Origin: Isoetes taiwanensis
Taxonomy: Eukaryota; Streptophyta; Lycopodiopsida; Isoetales; Isoetaceae
Length of the DNA: 64,000 bases
Reading direction: 5' to 3'
Assembly: GCA_021234155.1 (NCBI GenBank)
Contig: JAJEKV010000032.1
Location: forward strand, 4,099,835-4,163,834
Below, piece after piece: positions 55,080 to 64,000 of the stretch. The notes under the pieces were generated by a model that saw nothing but the letters and a program-made list of their open reading frames with translations, had not been told where the DNA came from and did no database searches. Every line of letters begins with the position of its first letter. The first letter of the stretch is position 1. The translations under genes were made by a program, and so were the position numbers.

Positions 55080-55215
55080 TTTTGTGATCCTTTCCCTCTC
55101 TCATTTTCCCGTGCATTTTTTCCCTTTCCTTCCCCCCTTTCCCCTTCCTTTTCTTTTCCCTTTCTTTTTTCCCATGCCCTTTCCACATTTTTTCTCTTCC
55201 TTTTTTTTTCGGACA
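55080..55215 (+). repeat. Polypyrimidine tract
   Basis: About 130 bp made of C/T with rare purines, including repeated words such as TTTTTTCCCATGCCCTTTCC. A very similar but longer tract lies at 56808-57240. Long frames across it are low-complexity artefacts. Confidence 0.9.
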
Positions 55216-55306
55216 GTAATGCGTTTGCTGCACCTCCTTTTTGGGTCCTATAGGTCGATTGGTCTCCGTGGACGATAAAAACCTTATTCTATTCTATTTT
55301 ATTCTC
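55216..55306 (+). mobile_element. LINE 3' tail with (ATTCT)n
   Basis: TTTTTGGGTCCTATAGGTCG and TTGGTCTCCGTGGACGATAA are followed by ATTCT repeats. This is the same 3' end as at 60660-60735 and, more diverged, 6110-6180. Only the tail of the element is recognisable here. Confidence 0.75.
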
Positions 55307-55308
55307 CC

Positions 55309-56815
55309 TTTTTTTTTTTGAGGATAAATTTAATTAATATTAATACAGAATAAGTACAAGAAGAGCGATATTGGGGTACTCCTGCTCAAGTGAGAACCCG
55401 AACTGTACGTAGAGCTAACTACGACTCAGGGAACAAACCTGCCATTGCTGTCTACAATAAGGAGGGTCATTTCCCAGACAGCTGCCTTGAACTGCTCTTT
55501 CCGAGGGGACGCCATGTAGGAAAGATATAATTTGTATCTCAACTGAGGGATCAAAGCACCAGGTTGCACCTCTTCATTCCTGAACCCCTTTAGCGTCACC
55601 GCTTCCATATGAGCTACAGTAGCCAAGCCTTACACAAATGGGCCAGACTCTGAACTTGGGACCACCCATGAGGGTACACCCCCAAAAGAACCTCTTGACT
55701 ACGGAGAGAGGTGTGAAAGAGGCGCAGGGCCCACTGCCATGTGGGCTGGACCTCTGTGTAGAGAAATATATAGTGCTCCAGGGTCTCAACACAGGCCCCA
55801 CACATTGGACATAGGTCACTGATCAACGGATTGATCCTGTGAACCCACATATTCACCCTCAGAGATCGGTGCACTATCTGCCACAACAACACCCGAACCT
55901 TGGGGGCGAGATTGGGTTCCACATCCATCTCCAGATGTTGCCCCAGTCATCTCCCGGTACCTGGAGACTCCAACCGTCCGAGGGAGACAGCCATCTTGAA
56001 TTGCCAAAAGCTCATAACAGGACTTTACGAAATTTGAGGGGTCAACCTTTGGATGACACCTCCATACTCGACCTGACGCGTGCGGGGAGTTCAGCGGCAG
56101 AGTATTAGCCACCCGCGCCCAGATAGCACAATCCCGTTCCTGAAATCGAAACCTGTGACGAAAAAGCTGCCAGGGAGCCTGCTGCCCGTCAACATACCAA
56201 TCCCCCACTGTCAAAACTCCAAGCTGTGTCCATCTGCATTGGACTCGAGGATCCACGAATGCTGCCAACACGAAGGTGATGCACCCGGGCCGAGCGGGAT
56301 CCACCATGGCAATGACTCTAACTGAATACAACTCGAAGCGTCGATCGCAAATAGCGGGCGGACCTGCTCCAGGCTCGCAGGAGCCCCTTCAGAAAGGGAG
56401 AGACAATAACATACGGCCTGATATCCACAAATAACGCCCAAGGAAACCGCGCAGGCACAGACGGCTTATGGAAAACTATCGAATGAGACAGCGACTGATA
56501 AAGCAAAACCATGCCAGGCGAGTCGAGCGCATTCTCGAGAATCGCAAAGAGGAACTTGAAAATCAGGACTTTGCTATGGAGAGAGAGGTCTAAAATGCCG
56601 AGGCCACCGGCAGCTTTGGAGCGCACGCATTTTCACCAAGCAACCTTGACAACCGCCCCTTCCTCATTGCCTCCCCATATGAAGTTACGAATCATAGAGA
56701 AAATTTCCCAAACCTTGCTTTCTGGCGCCAGAATGATAGACGCCATATAAATATGTGTTGAGCATAAAACAGACTTTGCCACAGTGACCCTGCCGGCCAT
56801 GGAAAGTTTTCCCCC
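55309..56815 (-). mobile_element. L1 LINE 3' half
   Basis: Starts with T11 (poly(A) tail on the minus strand). Minus-strand frames encode the ORF2 C-terminus: APKVRVLLWQIVHRSLRVNM, NPLISDLCPMCGACVETLEH (zf-RVT), then RWTQLGVLTVGDWYVDG, VSPFLKGLLRAW, KAAGGLGILDLSLHSKVLIF, RNFIWGGNEEGAVVKVAW and SMAGRVTVAKSVL. It ends where the polypyrimidine tract begins at about 56808, so the RT palm is absent. Relative of the copies at 9131-10234 and 14870-16262. Confidence 0.88.
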
Positions 56816-57240
56816 CTTCCCTTTCCCCATGCCATTTTCTTCCCTTTCCCCTTCCCTTTTCCCCTGCCATTTTTTCCTTTTTTTTCCTATTTCCTTACCA
56901 TTCTCCTTCTTCTTTTTCTCCTTCTTCTTTTTCTCATGCTCTTTTCTTTTCACTTCTCCCATGCTCTTTTTTCCTTTCGTCACCCTTTTTCTCTTCCCCC
57001 TTTCCCGTTCCCTTTTTCCCTTTACCTCTTTCCCTTTTTTGTGCCATTTTTCCATGTTCCCTTTTCCCCTCCCTTTTTCTTTTTTCTTTCTCCTTCCCTT
57101 TTTCCATGTCTTTTTCTCTTCTCTTATCCCCACCCTTGTCTCTTTCTCTCTTTCCCTTTTTTCTCGTGCCCTTTTACCATTCATATTCTCTCTTTCCTCC
57201 TCCCTTTTCCTTCCCTTCTTTTCCTTTACCCTTTTCCGTT
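56808..57240 (+). repeat. 430-bp polypyrimidine tract
   Basis: Nearly pure C/T on the plus strand, built from variable TTTTCCCTTCCC-type units with occasional ATGCC. On the minus strand it gives an artificial Lys/Glu/Arg-rich frame that happens to run into the L1 RT sequence. Such mirror-like homopurine-homopyrimidine DNA can form triplex (H-DNA). Confidence 0.95.
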
Positions 57241-57410
57241 AAGAGACCAAAGCATGACCAATCACGCTGATCGTGCGATAAATCTCAGGCTTCAGATGCA
57301 TCCAGATGATCTTGGCCATGAAAATTAGGGCTTGATCCAATCCAAGACTTATGGTACAACATTATAATAAGAAGATTCTATCATCCATCTCAACCAAGGG
57401 TAATAAAACA

Positions 57411-57530
57411 TGGATGTTTACTGCTTAAGCTAGACTTCAGGAGAGCTTATGATACTATTAGCTGGACTTTTCTTGAAAGAGCCCTTCAACATATGGGTAT
57501 TTCTCATTCTGTAATAAAAAAGATAATGCC
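57411..57530 (+). mobile_element. Short LINE RT fragment
   Basis: Reads KHGCLLLKLDFRRAYDTISW, then LERALQHMGISHSVIKKIMP, the RT motif around the first catalytic Asp. It resembles LDFRRAYDTISW at 45380. It stops at the left terminal repeat of the YR element, which may have inserted into it; the continuation on the right side was not found. Confidence 0.75.
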
Positions 57531-57532
57531 AT

Positions 57533-57704
57533 GGTTCTCTTCTTATATAGAAGAGAACCATCATTCTGGGAAAAGGGACGTCTGTTTTGGCACCTGAGCC
57601 TTCTATGGCACAGGCTTTCTTTAACTCTGTTTGCTATATATCTCTGTTGCTTGCTGGCATTTCTCATCCGCATTTTCTCTGAGCTGAATTCTCTTTGTTC
57701 CAGA
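57533..57704 (+). repeat. Left terminal repeat of the YR element
   Basis: Begins with the palindrome at 57533-57559 and ends at CTCTTTGTTCCAG. Compared with the right copy it lacks about 20 bp (GACGTAAAATCCATCTATAG, 62617-62637). Confidence 0.85.
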
Positions 57705-57733
57705 GTTTCCTACTGCTTATTATCTCATTCAGG

Positions 57734-58380
57734 ATGGCTGGTGCCAATCAATCTAGGTTGCCTGGATTCAAACACCCCCCATGAGCAGTCGGGGGCTGCA
57801 GTTGCACGCCGGGGAAAATGTGTTGCCACTCAAGCACCCGCAGGCACGTGGCATGCTCGTTCTTCTCCACAACTCCTTCACATATTCTCCCAAATGCAGC
57901 CTCTCCATTGGGCAATCTGAGCAACTTGGGCCCTTCTTCCTCCTCAAATCCTTTTGGAGTCTCCTTTATACCATCATCTTTTTTCTCCATACCCCTTTCG
58001 GGTACTCCCACACCTCCAGTTCCGCTTTCGGTCCTCTCTTCGGCTATGCCGACTGCTGCTCCTGCTCCTCCTCCCCCGCCCGTTGTTTTTTTCCCTGCAC
58101 CTGACACTTCAAATGCGGCGTCTCCTCCATTGTTTTCTGATCTGCCACCTACCCCATCAGTGCCCTCCCCCCTCTCCCCCCTCCAATATGATCTTTTACT
58201 GCCACAGGTCCTTCAATCCTTACAATTCAGATGGCTCAAATTAATGATTTACAATCGTCTCTTTCAGCCTAGTCTTCCATTCATGAGGCTGTCGAATCTC
58301 TGCGGGAGGAGGTAGGGGAGCGGGCAGCATGGACCCTGCCCACTTTTAAACTTTGGGCTCTCTTCTTTCTCGTTGTAGTT
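57734..58380 (+). pseudogene. gag-like region of the YR element
   Basis: Starts at ATG 57734 (MAGANQSRLPGFKHPP, then stop). Shifting frames follow: an N-terminal Cys-containing part (GKCVATQ), a Pro/Ser-rich stretch (57900-58200; PTAAPAPPPPPVVFFPAPDT) and a short helical end (DLQSSL, EAVESLREEVGERAA). Composition and place fit a DIRS/Ngaro gag, but no conserved domain is recognised. Confidence 0.5.
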
Positions 58381-58840
58381 ATTTGCTTGGAAGCAAAATT
58401 TATCGATTACAAGTTAATTTTTTGGCTATCATGGAATAGGCATTCCCCTACATTCCTCTTTTCTGGCACAATTCGCTTGCGTTTTCCACTTGACCATGAT
58501 TGCATTGATTTGGCACGATGAAATTATCGGAATTAGGCTATGCATTCTTCATCACGTACTCCCCATATGTGCACATCTCTTTATATTTCAAAACACAGGA
58601 AGTTGTTTTTTAGACAAGGCATTCTTCCCGTTTTTATGCATGTAGGGGCATCGTAGGGTTGTTTTCAGTTTTGTTCCTATTATGGATTTTAGTTATGGTC
58701 TCTTGTCTTCTTATATGGTTTGTTGTTGTTTCAGATTGCACTCCTTTTTCCTCTTGCATTCCTCATTTGGGCATTGAGCCCATCCTAGCTGACTCGATTG
58801 GTTCATCTATCTGCATCCTCAATCGCCTCCTGTCTGCTTT
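58381..58840 (+). other. Linker between gag-like and RT regions
   Basis: No clear protein domain; T-rich sequence. Probably decayed gag or the N-terminal part of pol. Confidence 0.4.
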
Positions 58841-58849
58841 GCATTTTTG

Positions 58850-59560
58850 GCAGTCCTTCTGTTCCTCCCAGCAAGTGCTCAGCTGGATCCAATTTGGTTA
58901 CCATTTGCCTTGGCTCACTCATCCCCCTGTCGACCCCTTCTTGCAAAAAATCAGCCGTCTTTGTTCACCCAGCTTGATTTTGCTCGTTTTGCCATCTCTG
59001 AACTCCTTCATAACGCTACCGCCTCCATTGTGCCTTCTTGCATTCCTCGTTGGAGGTGGTCCCTAAAGGTCAAGGAAAATGGTGCCTTATCTTGGATTTG
59101 CGTGTCTTGAACTAATTTTATTTGTCCCTCTATGAATCCTTGGACCTGTTCTCTCATCTTTGCAAACCCGAGGATTTCCTTTTTACTGTAATCTTGAAAT
59201 CTGGTTATCATCATGTCTCCATCTGGCCACCTCACCATTCCTTTCTAGGTTTTTTGCTAGGTGGCCAGTTTTTTATTTTCAATGTTCTTCCCTTTGGACT
59301 CGACTCTGCTCCGTTCGTGTTTACCAAACTCATTCGGCAATTGGTTCGCCATTGGCATGCCCAGGCTATCTATTGCTCCCCGTATGTTGATGATATCCTG
59401 TTTCTGTATCACTCCTTGCCCGAGTCGCTTCAAGTTCAGGTTATTTTTTACTTATAGCAAGCCGATTTTCTTCTCGCTTGGAAAAAGTGTCGCTTTTGCA
59501 TTTCTCATCGCACCATCTTCGTATGTTTCATAGTCGATTCACACGATGGTTTGTTCCGCA
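58850..59560 (+). pseudogene. DIRS-type reverse transcriptase
   Basis: Pieces are QLDFARFAISELL and VPSCIPRWRWSLKVKENG (58975-59085), then KSGYHHVSIWPPHHSFLGFL, VLPFGLDSAPFVFTKLIRQL and YCSPYVDDILFLYHSLPES (59200-59430). YVDD is the RT active site, and HHV..W..H..FLGF and LPFGL.SAP.VFTK are typical of DIRS RTs. Stop codons and at least two frameshifts interrupt it. Confidence 0.88.
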
Positions 59561-61341
59561 TCTCAGCCTCTAAAAAGTCCCACGCTTTATCTCTATGTTC
59601 TGGCTTGCTTGCTGCTCACGTCGTCTCTGCCCGCTTGGTTGCCCGCTTTCTCAGTTTCATTCAGTCCCTGCGTCTAGTATTTGGCCACCTTTGTGCTCCT
59701 TGACTTAAGGTCTTCGCTCTGATCTCTAATGCTCTGAACTTTGGGATACTCATTTTCAGCTTTGTCCGTTGTCCTCTTTGGCCCCCTCTCCTCACAAAGG
59801 TCACCCTCGGTTTTGATGCTAGAAATGAGGGTTGGGGTGGTTGGCTGTCTATCCCCGGTATGCCCATTCTCCAGAAGGTGGTGGCTATGGATGAAGCCCG
59901 GCTGCCCAACCTTGCTTTGGCAGTGGCGATGGGCCCGCAGCGACTCAAAGCCTGCTGGAAAGACAAGCAAGCCCAGTGGTTCTCGCTATGGAATGTGCAG
60001 GCACACAGATGTGGACCAGTGCATAGTGCTTGAAGGAAGTTACCTTTTGCCTTGAAGGCGATGCCCGGATGCTTGCTTCATGGCCAAGCTTTGGGATCAG
60101 GCCCCATCACATGTCAAGGTGGCAAATTATCGCCAGCCAGGTTAATCCCATGCTCACGGGGGCCCACACCACTACTGCGCACCCATCTACCCATGAAAAG
60201 CCTTGAGGTGATTGCTTCCATTCGCGCAGTGCACACCACCTCCGCATTGAGGCGGGGAGATGGATCGGGGGCAGCGTGAGGACAGAGTGCTGTCGATCTT
60301 TATTTTCCAACAGGCCATTGAGGATGAAAGTCCACGCCCTCCGGTGCCTGTCCGTGCATCACGAGCATATCCGGGCTCGGTATGCTCGGTTAGTTGTGCC
60401 CCATGCGGGCCTTGCATGAGCTAACGAGCACGGCCTCTGTGGAAAAAGGCTTGTTGGGTTCATTACCTCCGTGAGGTAATGGATCACCTTGAACTTCGAT
60501 TATGCCCCCCCGTCCAGGCATTAACCTCGGTTTGTACTTGTGATTATGTATATAAGCGTGGGTATGTCGGCATCCTTATTGCTACTAAGGTTTTCCCGAA
60601 AACCCTTGGGGGGGGTTTTTTAATCCACGGTAGTATCGCTGCTTTGCTCTCTCTTTGTACTTGGGTCCCATAGGCCAGTTGGTCTCCGTGGACGATAAAA
60701 TCATATTCTATTCTATTCTATTCTATTCTCTCCTTTCATGGCTTTTTTACCACACACAAGCGTCTTCAATCCTTTATCTGGCACGAGTTATTTGCCTGTT
60801 CTAGTTGTTGTAACACTTTGCTAGCCTTCTCTTTAACGCAGTTGTGGTTGCTCATGGCGATAACCAGAATGCCGCGTTCCTGTTGCAGAAGGGTGGTTCC
60901 TCGTCTCCAATTCTCCATTTGCTTTTAGTTGAGCTATTCATTTTTTGTTATCACCAGAAAATTCGACTCCAACCGTTGTGGGTTCCTCGATTGAAGAATG
61001 AGTGGGCCGACTATTTATCTAAGATTTGCAAGTTTGATGAGTTCTCCCTTGCTTCTGAAGCTTTTATCTTGATTGAGTCTCGATGGGGCCCTCACCATAT
61101 CGACTGCTTTGCTAGCCTGTCTAATGCTTTACTTCCCGTGTTCAACACCAACGACGCTTACCCTTTTTGGATCCCCCCCCGATGCTTTTTCCTACAATTG
61201 GCGCTTGTTCAACATTTTTTGCTTCCCTCCCGCCTCCTTGGTCCCTGCTGTTTTGCACCATACTCGCCTATGCTATGCTCGCCTGACATTGGTCGTCTTT
61301 TCATGACCTTCCGCTCCTTGATGGCCGTTGGTCACATCTGA
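59561..61341 (+). pseudogene. RNase H region of the YR element, split by a LINE
   Basis: The start is KVTLGFDARNEGWGGWL (59800-59850). After the LINE insert it continues VVAHGDNQNAAFLLQKGGSS, LWVPRLKNEWADYLSKICKF and ESRWGPHHIDCFAS (60847-61110). These match the DIRS RNase H pattern D..GWGG / GDN.AA / WVPR..N..AD.LSK / WGPH.ID.FAS. The 61110-61341 part is the post-RNase H linker. Confidence 0.85.
59865..60735 (+). mobile_element. 5'-truncated LINE inserted in the YR element
   Basis: 59870-60030 encodes a LINE C-terminal part (VAMDEARLPNLALAVAMGPQ, LWNVQAHRCG) similar to 1700-1830. 60170-60420 is the Cys-domain region (EVIASIR, HHLRIEAGRW across frames). The 3' UTR (GGGTCCCATAGGCCAGTTGG, GTGGACGATAAAA) ends in (ATTCT)4 at about 60735. 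It splits the RNase H domain. No TSD could be defined. Confidence 0.75.
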
Positions 61342-61879
61342 CATGAACTCCTGGCAAACATTTGTTATAAATGCATTGTTCTTTCATGAATTTTCTCGGG
61401 CTTTTCTCCTGTCGATCTCACGACTCGCTGGTGAAAAGCTGCATGTTGCTTTATTTGCTCTACGCTGTGTATTTGAATGAAGGTTGGTGATATTGTCCGG
61501 TTCTAATTCTGTTGTTCCCTTATGGTTTTAGATGTTTTACCGCATTATTCTGCAGTCTCTTCTGATTTGTGGCTCCTTCCTTGCATTTATCCTTCAATCT
61601 CGTGCTGCTTCTACCCTATTTACGTATGCCTCTGCCTGGCGGCGTTTTCGGTCTTGGTGCATGTCATAGAATGTTCCTTTCCTTCTTGCTTCGTCCATCC
61701 ACGTCGCAGCCTTCTTCGCCTCTTCAGTGTCTTCTCGTCAAAGCCTATCCTTGGTGGGCAGTGCTTCTGCTGCCATCTCTTTTTACAACAGTTTGATTAA
61801 CGCCCCTTCTCCCTGCTCGGATCCTTTGCCATCTTTGGTCCACTAGTCTGCTCCTCGACTTCGGCCAACACCCCGGCCT

Positions 61880-62490
61880 CGGTTGCCCCTCACTGTTGTT
61901 CACGTCCGTCTAGTTATTCTGTCTTTTGCCCCGACCTATGCAGAGTGGCGGGATTTGATGTTCGCCTCATTAATCACCTTATGTTTTGCCCGTTTTCTCC
62001 ATATTTCCGAGGCCCTCCAATTGAGTTGGCAGAATTTGACATTTTTTCCCGATCATGTCTGCGTGGCAATCCAGAAGTCTAAATGTGACCAGATTGCGAT
62101 CGGCCATGAGGTCGTAATTGCCCGTACTAGTTTGGTGTTTTGCCCTGTTCAACTCTTGCAGTGCTTGTTCTTTGCTTGCTCATTCCATGTCATTGATCCT
62201 CCTGAGAATGGGCCATTATTTCAATCCTCTTTATCCTCTTGTCATGCCTTGTCTTATTCCACAGTTTCATCTTGGTGGGTTCGAGTGCCTGCATCGCATT
62301 GGTCTAGTTCCCCGTCTTTTTGGCACTCATGCGAGGCGTCGTAGGGTGGCCACGGCGGCTTCTGCAGCTGCAGTCTCTTCTGAGGTGGTTCGCTCCCATG
62401 GCTGTTGGCATTCTGCTTCATCTCATGCTCGTTACATTTCGCCTAGTATCGAGGAGCGCCTCACTATCTGTCGCAATCTCGGCCCGTGAT
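61880..62490 (+). pseudogene. Tyrosine recombinase of the YR element
   Basis: YEWRD-type start (TYAEWRDLMFASLI), then FARFLHISEALQLSWQNLTF (first catalytic Arg), IQKSKCDQIAIGHEVVI (Lys), and CPVQLLQCLFF (61910-62260). After one frameshift come FGTHARRRRVATAASAAAVS (HxxR), RSHGCWHSASSHARYISPSI (H/W and nucleophile Tyr), then EERLTICRNLG (62290-62480). All catalytic positions R, K, HxxR, H/W and Y are visible. The single frameshift lies between 62250 and 62310. Confidence 0.88.
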
Positions 62491-62558
62491 TGGAGGTGTA
62501 GGCTCCTCTTTGTGTCAGATATTGTTGCTTTGCAAAGGACCTTTCTCTAGAATGCGAT

Positions 62559-62746
62559 AGTTCTCTTCTTATATAGAAGAGAACCATCATTCTGGGGAAA
62601 GGGACGCCTGTTTTGGACGTAAAATCCATCTATAGCCTGAGCCTTCTATGGCACAAGCTTTCTTTATCTCTATCTGTTATATATCTCTGTTGCTTGCTGG
62701 CATTTCTCATCGGCGTTTCCTCTAAGCTGAATTCTCTTTGTTCCAG
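62559..62746 (+). repeat. Right terminal repeat of the YR element
   Basis: Direct repeat of 57533-57704, with the palindromic start (62560-62584) and a ~20-bp extra segment. A few mismatches are present. No additional B-type split repeat was found after it. Confidence 0.85.
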
Positions 62747-63202
62747 TTTCCCTCCCTCCCTCCTCTAAGTCTAGTCGGGTGGCATTGGCTCACTTGGACA
62801 TCTGATTGGTTTCTTTTCCTTCCACCTCGTGAGGGTAGGATCGAGTCTTCTTTTCTATCTCTTTTGTGGCTAGTGGCCTCTGCAATTTCTCAGCATAGCA
62901 CTTGTTGCTTCTGGAGGGCATCTAGGGGACGACCCTCGTGGTCGAGCCTAGTCTCTCTCACACTCTCTCTCCCTCCCTCCCTCCCTCCCTCCCTCTCTCA
63001 GCATAGCTCTGTGGCTTTCGAGCAGCGAAAATTTTAGTGGCCCCGGCGGGCCATTTGGCCAAAAATTACAGGTTCAAACAAAATGCGACGGCCGGCTTGA
63101 GTAGGATGCCTTACCCTTGGACTACCTGCAGATTCGCCATTTCGCGGCACTTTATTGCCTATTATGACATTAAAATGGCCAATTAGATGTTTGCTAATTA
63201 GA
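62747..63202. repeat. CT-rich microsatellite and non-coding DNA
   Basis: CTCTCTCC and CCCT runs at 62960-63000. Two related sentences (TTTCTCAGCATAGC) occur at 62887 and 62994. No gene is seen. Confidence 0.6.
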
Positions 63203-63210
63203 GTGGTATC

Positions 63211-63753
63211 CAGGGTTGCCCTTAAGGGGCTATTTATAGCCAAATGGCTATATTTTGAATATTTTCAAAAATGAGATACTAAATCTGAATAGGTTACTAT
63301 TGAAAATAAATTATATTCTTTCGCCAAAGTTTTACCATTTCGTCCGCCTGCCTTTCTTAAATTAGCCATGCATTTTTAAGCTCAAATCTAGAGTTTCGCC
63401 TCCAGTTCCATGGATCTAAGTGCTTAGGATCATAGATTATCCCCTTAACAACATTGTAGATCAAGTAATTGTTTGCTAGCTCTAGTGGACCATAGTAGAA
63501 TACTCAAAAAATCAACTACTACTCAAATTTTGCTAAACATAATAGGTTTCCTTAATCCTGTAAGTTGTATGTGAATTGACATCTAATTTATTTATTTCAA
63601 TTACCACATTAACACTGGCAAGGTTCGCCAGAGTTTCTATGAAACAGTTCAAGTCGCAAAAAGTAATCGCCTACAAAATTAATATAGAAAGCTTATGATT
63701 CGCCTCACCTTCTAAATCATGCCTATGCAGATATGGCCTTAAGGGCAACCCTG
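63211..63753. mobile_element. hAT-type MITE, 543 bp, with TSD
   Basis: Perfect 17-bp inverted termini CAGGGTTGCCCTTAAGG at 63211 and its complement ending at 63753. The perfect 8-bp TSD is GTGGTATC (63203-63210 and 63754-63761). No ORF; the interior has TTCGCC and GGCTAT words. It is a different hAT subfamily from the CAGTGTTG elements. Confidence 0.95.
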
Positions 63754-63761
63754 GTGGTATC

Positions 63762-63906
63762 GACTTTGGGGCCAATTTAGTCCCAAATGAGAACTAGATA
63801 TGCTTATGGAATGGCCATTTAGGCCACTTGGCCAAATCCTATAATGCCTTAAGTTCGCCAAATCTTAACTCATTCAGAGGTCCCCTCATACTTCGTCACT
63901 TATAGG
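63762..63906. other. Short spacer, no gene
   Basis: Contains AATGGCCATTTAGGCCACTT, which echoes GGCCATTTGGCCAAAAATTA at 63048 on the other side of the MITE. This hints at an older inverted-repeat element into which the MITE inserted. Confidence 0.35.
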
Positions 63907-64000
63907 CAGTGTTGGGGAAACTATTTCAAATGAATAGGAAAATTTCCTACTACTACTCAAGGGATTCGGAAGTTTTTTGTCTCAACCGGAAGCTCCCTGC
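63907..64000 (-). mobile_element. Left end of a second copy of the hAT transposon
   Basis: Ninety-four bases from CAGTGTTGGGGAA are the same as 21949-22042 at every position. The preceding 8-mer is CTTATAGG, the expected TSD to look for past the far end. The rest lies outside the window. Confidence 0.95.

Larger units (their letters stand above)
57533..62746 (+). mobile_element. DIRS/Ngaro-like tyrosine-recombinase retrotransposon
   Basis: A direct repeat of about 175-190 bp flanks the unit (57533-57704 and 62559-62746). Each copy starts with an 11-bp-arm palindrome (GGTTCTCTTCT, TATAT centre), 10-bp arms at the right. Between them, in order, are a gag-like Pro-rich region, a DIRS-type RT (YVDD), RNase H, and a tyrosine recombinase. 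That gene order plus a YR instead of a DDE integrase defines the DIRS order. Direct rather than inverted termini suggest the Ngaro/PAT type. Frames are broken and a LINE is inserted at about 59865-60735. Confidence 0.85.

Noticed and set aside
56633-57184. 183-codon Lys/Glu/Arg-rich minus-strand protein
   Set aside because: Artefact of the polypyrimidine tract; only its last ~45 residues are real L1 sequence.
56784-57328. Phe/Pro/Leu-rich plus-strand frames resembling membrane proteins
   Set aside because: Same polypyrimidine tract read on the other strand.
57533-62746. Ordinary LTR retrotransposon or endogenous pararetrovirus
   Set aside because: No PBS or DDE integrase is seen. The element has a tyrosine recombinase after RNase H and palindromic repeat starts.

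Overview
The window looks like nuclear DNA of a land plant with a large, transposon-rich, AT-leaning genome. The evidence is spliced remnants of plant host genes (the RNA polymerase III factor BRF1, an RLCK-V receptor-like kinase and a PLS-class PPR protein), plant-type L1 LINEs with a zf-RVT C-terminus, a Ty1/copia element primed by initiator Met-tRNA, and many hAT/MULE-type MITEs. A DIRS/Ngaro-like tyrosine-recombinase retrotransposon, a replitron-like HUH remnant and DUF7869-type genes would be unusual for a flowering plant. A fern, lycophyte or bryophyte is therefore more likely, but this is inference. Nothing looks bacterial.

Layout. 1-1860: LINE debris split by a hAT MITE. 2299-4903: a spliced transposase-like gene (element A) with an apparent D-D-D core. 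5450-10250: LINE 3' ends, a GATA microsatellite and an L1 3' fragment with target-site duplications (TSDs). 11150-11760: the replitron-like HUH remnant. 12018-17510: a retroposed unknown ORF, a decayed L1 ending in poly(A), and a second LINE. 18498-20790: an RLCK-V kinase pseudogene joined to a PPR fragment. 20900-21770: tandem repeats and a tRNA-derived SINE. 21949-25293: a complete hAT transposon with an intact 733-codon transposase, inserted into the last coding exon of BRF1. 25294-31392: the rest of BRF1 on the minus strand. 33278-34471: a hAT MITE and a small MULE.

37040-54762 is a nested stack. A DUF7869-type gene (element B) was hit by a 664-bp MITE (37405-38068) and by a copia element (40298-54449). 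The copia carries a 2.2-kb internal tandem duplication and was itself hit by a 6.86-kb L1 (41095-47954) with a perfect 15-bp TSD.

54950-57530: LINE tails, an L1 3' half and long polypyrimidine tracts. 57533-62746: the DIRS/Ngaro-like element (gag, RT, RNase H, tyrosine recombinase) with direct terminal repeats, interrupted by a LINE. 63211-63753: another hAT MITE. 63907-64000: the first 94 bp of a second copy of the complete hAT.

Most coding capacity therefore belongs to mobile elements of at least nine kinds (two LINE types, SINE, copia, YR retrotransposon, hAT, MULE, replitron-like, unclassified TIR element). The host genes carry disabling lesions as read. The hAT at 21949-25293 is the only element that looks structurally complete with an intact transposase. 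The L1 in the copia is complete in length but has frameshifts in ORF2.
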